From Pseudomonadota bacterium (GTDB lineage Bacteria > Pseudomonadota > Gammaproteobacteria > Xanthomonadales > Xanthomonadaceae): DNA of 18,380 bases. How positions within the stretch are numbered: the stretch's first letter is position 1; the number at the start of each line of letters is the position of its first letter. Of the stretch, positions 15,056 through 18,380 are shown in pieces. The stretch spans positions 1-18,380 of the forward strand of contig JAHWKC010000008.1 in the NCBI GenBank assembly GCA_019348095.1, given 5' to 3'. Under the pieces are notes generated by a model. That model worked only from the letters and a program-made list of their open reading frames with translations. It did not search any database and was not told the origin of the DNA. A program made the translations under genes and the position numbers.

Positions 15056-16933
15056 ATGCCGCTCTCCCGCCTGCTCCTACTCCTGATGCTGCTCGGCCCG
15101 ACTTGGCAGGGCGCCGCCACGCCGGCGCCTCTTTCACACGGTGCGGCCGAGGCCGCGGGCGACGGTTTTCCGACACCGGCCGTGGACATCGCCACCCTGC
15201 TGGTCGATGCCGACGACGATACCGTGCCGGACCGACTCGGCGAGCGCGCACGCGTGCGGGGCGTGGTGACCATCTCGCCGCGCACGCTGAGCAGCGCTTA
15301 TTTCCGCGCCGTGGTCCAGGACGACAGCGCCGGCATCGTGCTGTTCTCGCATGACCTGAGCATGCCGCTGGCGCCGGGCGAGCTCATCGAGGCCCGCGGT
15401 GTGGTCGGGCAGTTCCAGGGAGCGGTGCAACTGCAGGACGTCGAAGTCGAGCGCATCGGCCGCGCGCCGCTGCCTGAGCCGGTGCCCCTCAGCGCCCGGC
15501 GCGCCTACAGCTGGGCCCACATGGGGCAGCGGGTGCGGGTAGAAGGCCGCTCCGGTGGCGTCACCCTGAACTCCTTCGGCACGATGCAGGTCACCGGCGA
15601 CGATGGCGCCGAGCTGACCCTGTATTTCCCCGAGAGCGTGGTGCGCGACTTCGACTGGGAGCATTACCCGCATGGCACGCACGTCGCAGCAACCGGCGTG
15701 GTCTCCATCTACAAGCGCACCTGGCCCTACGATGGCGGCTTCCAGGTGATCGTGACCGACCCCGGCGATCTTGCCGTACTGGCGCCCCCGGCACCGCAAT
15801 GGCACGGATGGGCGCTGTGGACGGCGCTTCCGGTCGCCGTGCTGCTGGTCCTGGCGCTGCTGGTATTCCTTCTGGCCCAGCGCCGCCAGAAGACGCGCCG
15901 GCACGAGCTGGCGACGCTGACCGCACTGTCGACCGCAATCGGCGTGCCGGACCTGGATCGCGAACAGCTGGCACGCCGCGCCTGCGACATCCTGACCGCC
16001 TACGGCATCGCCGAGGCGGCGCTTGTGCATGTCTTCGACGGGCGCGGGGGCCTTCAACGGCTCGCCACGTCCTCGGCCGATCCGGCGCGCGCCATCAACT
16101 TCGACCTTGGCGCGCTGCTGCAGGCCAGCGACCCCGGCGCGGTCGCCAGCGCACCCAGCCAGGAGCACCGGCGCCTGATCGACCAGAGCCTGTCGGCCCA
16201 GGGACTGACCCTGCTGGCGGTGCATCCGCTGCCGTCGCTGTCGGGCACCCAGGGGTTCTTTGCCGCGCTGTCCTCGCGCAATCGCCGGCCCAGCGCGATG
16301 CAGGACCGGACCCTGCTCTCGGCGGTGAAGCTGCTGGCGCTGGCGCTGGAGAACAGCGAGATCCGCCAGCGCGCCCGCGCCGAACAGCAGGAGCTGCACC
16401 AGCTGGCAATGACCGACGAGCTTACCGAGCTCTACAACCGTCGCTTCCTGGACGAGTACCTGCGCGTGCAGCTGCCGTTGACCAAGCGTCGCGGCGGTCA
16501 TATGGCGTTCCTGGCCATCGACATCGATTGCTTCAAGCCGGTCAACGACACCTGGGGCCACGAAGTCGGCGACCGCGTGCTGGCGCGGGTGGCGGCGGAG
16601 ATCCGCCACTGCACCCGCAGCGGCGACCTGGCGGTGCGGATGGGTGGCGAAGAATTCCTCATCGTGCTGGCCGATGCCGACGTGGATGACGCCACGGTCT
16701 TTGCCGAGCGCCTGCGTGAGCTGATCCAGGACAAGCGGTTCGAAGACGTGGTCCCCGGGACCGCATTGCAGGTCACCGTCTCCATCGGGGTCGCGGTATT
16801 CGGGGTGCACGGCGAGAGTGCCGCCGCCCTGCTGCGCGCCAGCGACGCCGCGATGTACCTGTCCAAGCGCAGCGGCCGCAACCGCACCACGCTTGCCGAT
16901 GACAGCCGGCGGGACGCACCCGCCAGCGCATGA
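15056..16933 (+). CDS. Diguanylate cyclase with tandem periplasmic OB-fold-like domains, GAF-like and GGDEF
   Basis: 625 residues. Signal-anchor or signal peptide at 1-20 (MPLSRLLLLLMLL, cut perhaps after QGAA). Residues about 60-135 (GERARVRGVVT, then FRAVVQDDSAGIVLF) and about 155-240 (GQRVRVEGR, then YPHGTHVAATGVVSIYK) look like two tandem OB-fold units. One membrane helix is at about 252-275. A cytoplasmic GAF-like region (286-440) leads to the GGDEF domain (445-610): MTDELTELYNRR, AIDIDCFKPVND, GGEEF at 530-534 and an RSGD inhibitory site at 521-524. It should make cyclic di-GMP in response to a periplasmic cue. An in-frame ATG at 14999 would add 19 residues in front of the hydrophobic stretch, so 15056 fits better. 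The 266-bp gap before it shows nothing clear. Confidence 0.9.
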   Translation: MPLSRLLLLLMLLGPTWQGAATPAPLSHGAAEAAGDGFPTPAVDIATLLVDADDDTVPDRLGERARVRGVVTISPRTLSSAYFRAVVQDDSAGIVLFSHDLSMPLAPGELIEARGVVGQFQGAVQLQDVEVERIGRAPLPEPVPLSARRAYSWAHMGQRVRVEGRSGGVTLNSFGTMQVTGDDGAELTLYFPESVVRDFDWEHYPHGTHVAATGVVSIYKRTWPYDGGFQVIVTDPGDLAVLAPPAPQWHGWALWTALPVAVLLVLALLVFLLAQRRQKTRRHELATLTALSTAIGVPDLDREQLARRACDILTAYGIAEAALVHVFDGRGGLQRLATSSADPARAINFDLGALLQASDPGAVASAPSQEHRRLIDQSLSAQGLTLLAVHPLPSLSGTQGFFAALSSRNRRPSAMQDRTLLSAVKLLALALENSEIRQRARAEQQELHQLAMTDELTELYNRRFLDEYLRVQLPLTKRRGGHMAFLAIDIDCFKPVNDTWGHEVGDRVLARVAAEIRHCTRSGDLAVRMGGEEFLIVLADADVDDATVFAERLRELIQDKRFEDVVPGTALQVTVSIGVAVFGVHGESAAALLRASDAAMYLSKRSGRNRTTLADDSRRDAPASA

Positions 16934-16956
16934 GCCGCCGTGCCGGCGGCGGATTC

Positions 16957-17018
16957 GTAGAGCGGAGCTTGCTCCGCTGCGATGTCCGCGGCGGAGGAGT
17001 CGGCCGAGCAAGCTCGGC
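16957..17018. repeat. Inverted pair of GTAG-headed palindromes, two stem subfamilies
   Basis: GTAG (16957-16960) heads stem AGCGGAGC-TT-GCTCCGCT (16961-16978). A second stem GCCGAGC-AA-GCTCGGC (17003-17018) faces the other way, with its head decayed to CCAC. The same two stem types occur as a pair at 5076-5127. Confidence 0.8.
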
Positions 17019-17035
17019 TCCACGACACTGCTCTC

Positions 17036-17103
17036 GTAGGAGCGCCCCACGGGCACGATCGCTCATCCGCGGGGCTGCAATCGCGGGCATGGCCCGCTCC
17101 TAC
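17036..17103. repeat. Inverted pair of GTAGGAGCG-headed palindromes
   Basis: GTAGGAGCG at 17036-17044 and its exact complement CGCTCCTAC at 17095-17103 bound two stems, one imperfect (GCGCCCC...GGGCACG) and one clean (GCGGGC-CAT-GCCCGC). It sits at the 3' end of the YajD gene, just after a T-run on that strand, and may help end its transcript. Confidence 0.8.
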
Positions 17104-17113
17104 AAAAACCCAC

Positions 17114-17491
17114 CTACTCGCGCTTGAGCAGCGACTTCAGGTTGGCGAACGGATTGCCGGTCGCCGCCGCGGGCCGGTCCTCCGCATCCAGCGCGCTGCC
17201 GCCGGTGTAGTCGCTGTAGCGGGAGTGCTCGTTGTCGTGGCAATACACGCACAGCAACTCCCAGTTGCTGCCGTCGGGCGGATTGAAGTCGTGGTCGTGA
17301 TTGCGGTGGTGCACCGTCAGCTCGCGCAGGTTGGCGCGTGTGAACTCGCGCGCGCAGCGACCGCAGATCCACGGGTACATCTTGAGCGCGCGCTCGCGAT
17401 AGCCTTTGTCGCGCTGCTCGGCGTCGCGCCGGGCCTGCGCGACGATGCGATCGAGCGCTTCGCTGCCCTGGGTGGGTTTGCCGCCCGACAT
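17114..17491 (-). CDS. yajD: HNH nuclease family protein, YajD-like
   Basis: 125 residues. HNH-type putative nuclease with a zinc ribbon; its cellular role is not known. The motifs are CGRC at 43-46, the HHRNHDHDFN run at 61-70, the Asn of SNWELL, and CVYCHDNEH at 81-89 giving the second CxxC and final histidines. A Glu/Arg-rich helix precedes (10-35). The end (GNPFANLKSLLKRE) is a lysine-rich tail. The gene stands alone between GTAG palindromes, on the opposite strand from the upstream cyclase. No strong ribosome site, but the start matches the family length. Confidence 0.9.
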   Translation of the reverse strand: MSGGKPTQGSEALDRIVAQARRDAEQRDKGYRERALKMYPWICGRCAREFTRANLRELTVHHRNHDHDFNPPDGSNWELLCVYCHDNEHSRYSDYTGGSALDAEDRPAAATGNPFANLKSLLKRE

Positions 17492-17572
17492 GGGTGTATC
17501 CGCCGCTTTGATGTCCGGAGGCGACTTTATCGCAGATCCCGCGGCGCTCGCCGATCAGCCTGCTGATGGCTC

Positions 17573-17626
17573 AGTCGCGACCGGCGCGATCCCGCGGGAG
17601 GGCGGTCGCGACTCAGGTCGCTCCTA
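17573..17626. repeat. Long inverted repeat with GTAG head
   Basis: AGTCGCGACCG (17573-17583) is perfectly complementary to CGGTCGCGACT (17603-17613); after a few bases comes CGCTCCTAC (17618-17626), i.e. GTAGGAGCG read on the minus strand. It lies between the YajD gene and the end of the serine hydrolase gene, and may act in mRNA stability or termination. Confidence 0.75.
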
Positions 17627-17653
17627 CAAAAAACGCGGGCCCAAAAGGATGGG

Positions 17654-18380
17654 TCAGGACGCCTGCGCGGTGGCGATGATGTCGGCCAGCAGGCGGTGCA
17701 GGTCGTCGCGGTGGCCGGACCGCGCCGAGGCGCTGTTTTCATCCGAGGTCATGGCGACGGTCAGGCCCAGCGACGGCACGATATAGAGCATCTGCCCGCC
17801 ATACCCCCAGGCATACCGCACCGGGTGGCCGCCGATGCGCCGCGCGAACCAGCCGTAGCCATAGCCATCGCCGGTGAAATGCGAGCGGGTGCGCGGCAGC
17901 CAGGACTGTTTGATCCATTGCGGCGAGACCAGTTGCGTCCCATCGGCCGTCTTGCCGCCGTTGCGGTACAACTCGCCGAAGGCCAGCAGCGATCGTGCGC
18001 TCATCGCCATCTGGTTGCCGCCGAAATGGATCCCCTGCGGGTCCCGGTCCCAGGCCTCGATCGAGAAGTGCTCCAGCGGGCCCAGCCAATCGCGCGCCAG
18101 TGCCAGAGTGGAGCGGCCGGTCTGACGGGCCAGGATTGCCGAAAGCAGGTGGGTCGAACCGGTGGAGTACAACATCCGGCCGCCGGGCTCATCCACGAAT
18201 GGCCGACCCAGCGCGTCGCGCACCCAGTTGGCGCTGGCCACCCAGCTGCCGTAGTTGGGGCCGGACGTGCGCTCCAGTCCGGCCTGCATCGACAGCAGGT
18301 GCCCGATGGTGATGGCGTGCAACCGCGGATCGGGATCATCGGGCAGCTCACCCTGCAGCAACGGTGCGATCTTCTGGTCC
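17654..18380 (-). CDS. Beta-lactamase-family serine hydrolase, C-terminal part (cut by window edge)
   Basis: About 241 residues; the N-terminal part with the expected SxxK nucleophile lies right of the window. Typical of class C beta-lactamase-like esterases and penicillin-binding-type hydrolases: HAITIGHLLSMQAGLE, FVDEPGGRMLYSTGSTHLLSAIL (the second catalytic-type tyrosine in YST), MAMSARSLLAFGELYRNGG, GYGYGWFARR and then YAWGYGGQMLYIVPSLGLTVAMTSD. The usual KTG is not seen; GYGGQ stands in its place, as is common in the non-resistance branch. I would not call it a resistance gene. The frame is open to the edge without a start codon. Confidence 0.88.
   Translation of the reverse strand, partial: DQKIAPLLQGELPDDPDPRLHAITIGHLLSMQAGLERTSGPNYGSWVASANWVRDALGRPFVDEPGGRMLYSTGSTHLLSAILARQTGRSTLALARDWLGPLEHFSIEAWDRDPQGIHFGGNQMAMSARSLLAFGELYRNGGKTADGTQLVSPQWIKQSWLPRTRSHFTGDGYGYGWFARRIGGHPVRYAWGYGGQMLYIVPSLGLTVAMTSDENSASARSGHRDDLHRLLADIIATAQAS

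Noticed and set aside
15134..17056. 640-codon minus-strand frame opposite the second diguanylate cyclase
   Set aside because: It mirrors a clear GGDEF gene; long antisense frames are expected at this GC content, and its translation shows no family motif.
17654..18380. Beta-lactamase resistance gene
   Set aside because: Only the general fold is shared; the KTG motif is absent and the nucleophile region is outside the window.

Overview
The window reads as high-GC gammaproteobacterial chromosome of the Xanthomonadales / Lysobacter type. I infer this from gene families and codon use (nearly every third position is G or C), and from many short palindromes headed by GTAG, which resemble the SMAG/REP elements known from Stenotrophomonas and relatives. 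No rRNA, tRNA, CRISPR array, prophage or insertion sequence was seen. The far left edge (about 1-1140) is different: it encodes the end of a succinate dehydrogenase flavoprotein and the start of its iron-sulfur partner in a form I associate with Actinobacteria.

Layout. (1) 1-3121, minus strand: N-formylglutamate amidohydrolase overlaps the start of a DUF1704 / QEGLA-type metallopeptidase gene. That peptidase runs without a break, in frame, into the C-terminal ~290 residues of an SdhA/FrdA flavoprotein, followed directly by sdhB, cut by the window edge. The fusion is the oddest object here; a chimeric assembly is the first explanation to exclude. (2) 3462-5045, plus: a SlyD-like FKBP prolyl isomerase with a clean GNRA-loop terminator, then exonuclease III. 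(3) 5558-7508, plus: three overlapping genes for small membrane-anchored, low-complexity-tailed envelope proteins (helical membrane protein, holin-X family protein, DUF3618 protein), probably one translationally coupled stress operon. (4) 7598-9767: ExoD-family membrane protein (minus) diverging from a DUF2254 membrane protein (plus). (5) 9910-12098, minus: a RIO-type kinase and, upstream of it, a six-TM diguanylate cyclase. (6) 12596-14789, plus: glutaminase, an unusual 388-bp gap that may encode a structured RNA and/or a small antisense protein, and a short-chain dehydrogenase. (7) 15056-16933, plus: a second diguanylate cyclase with a periplasmic tandem OB-fold-like region and a cytoplasmic GAF-like region. 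(8) 16934-18380: a dense cluster of GTAG palindromes, a YajD-type HNH protein (minus), and a partial beta-lactamase-family serine hydrolase (minus).

Functionally this is mostly ordinary housekeeping plus cyclic-di-GMP signalling and envelope stress genes. The points worth following are the peptidase-SdhA fusion and the abrupt change of apparent taxonomic origin at its joint, the interleaved stems between glutaminase and the dehydrogenase, the paired GTAG palindromes, and the OB-fold diguanylate cyclase. Names rest on motif recognition by eye; no database search was possible.
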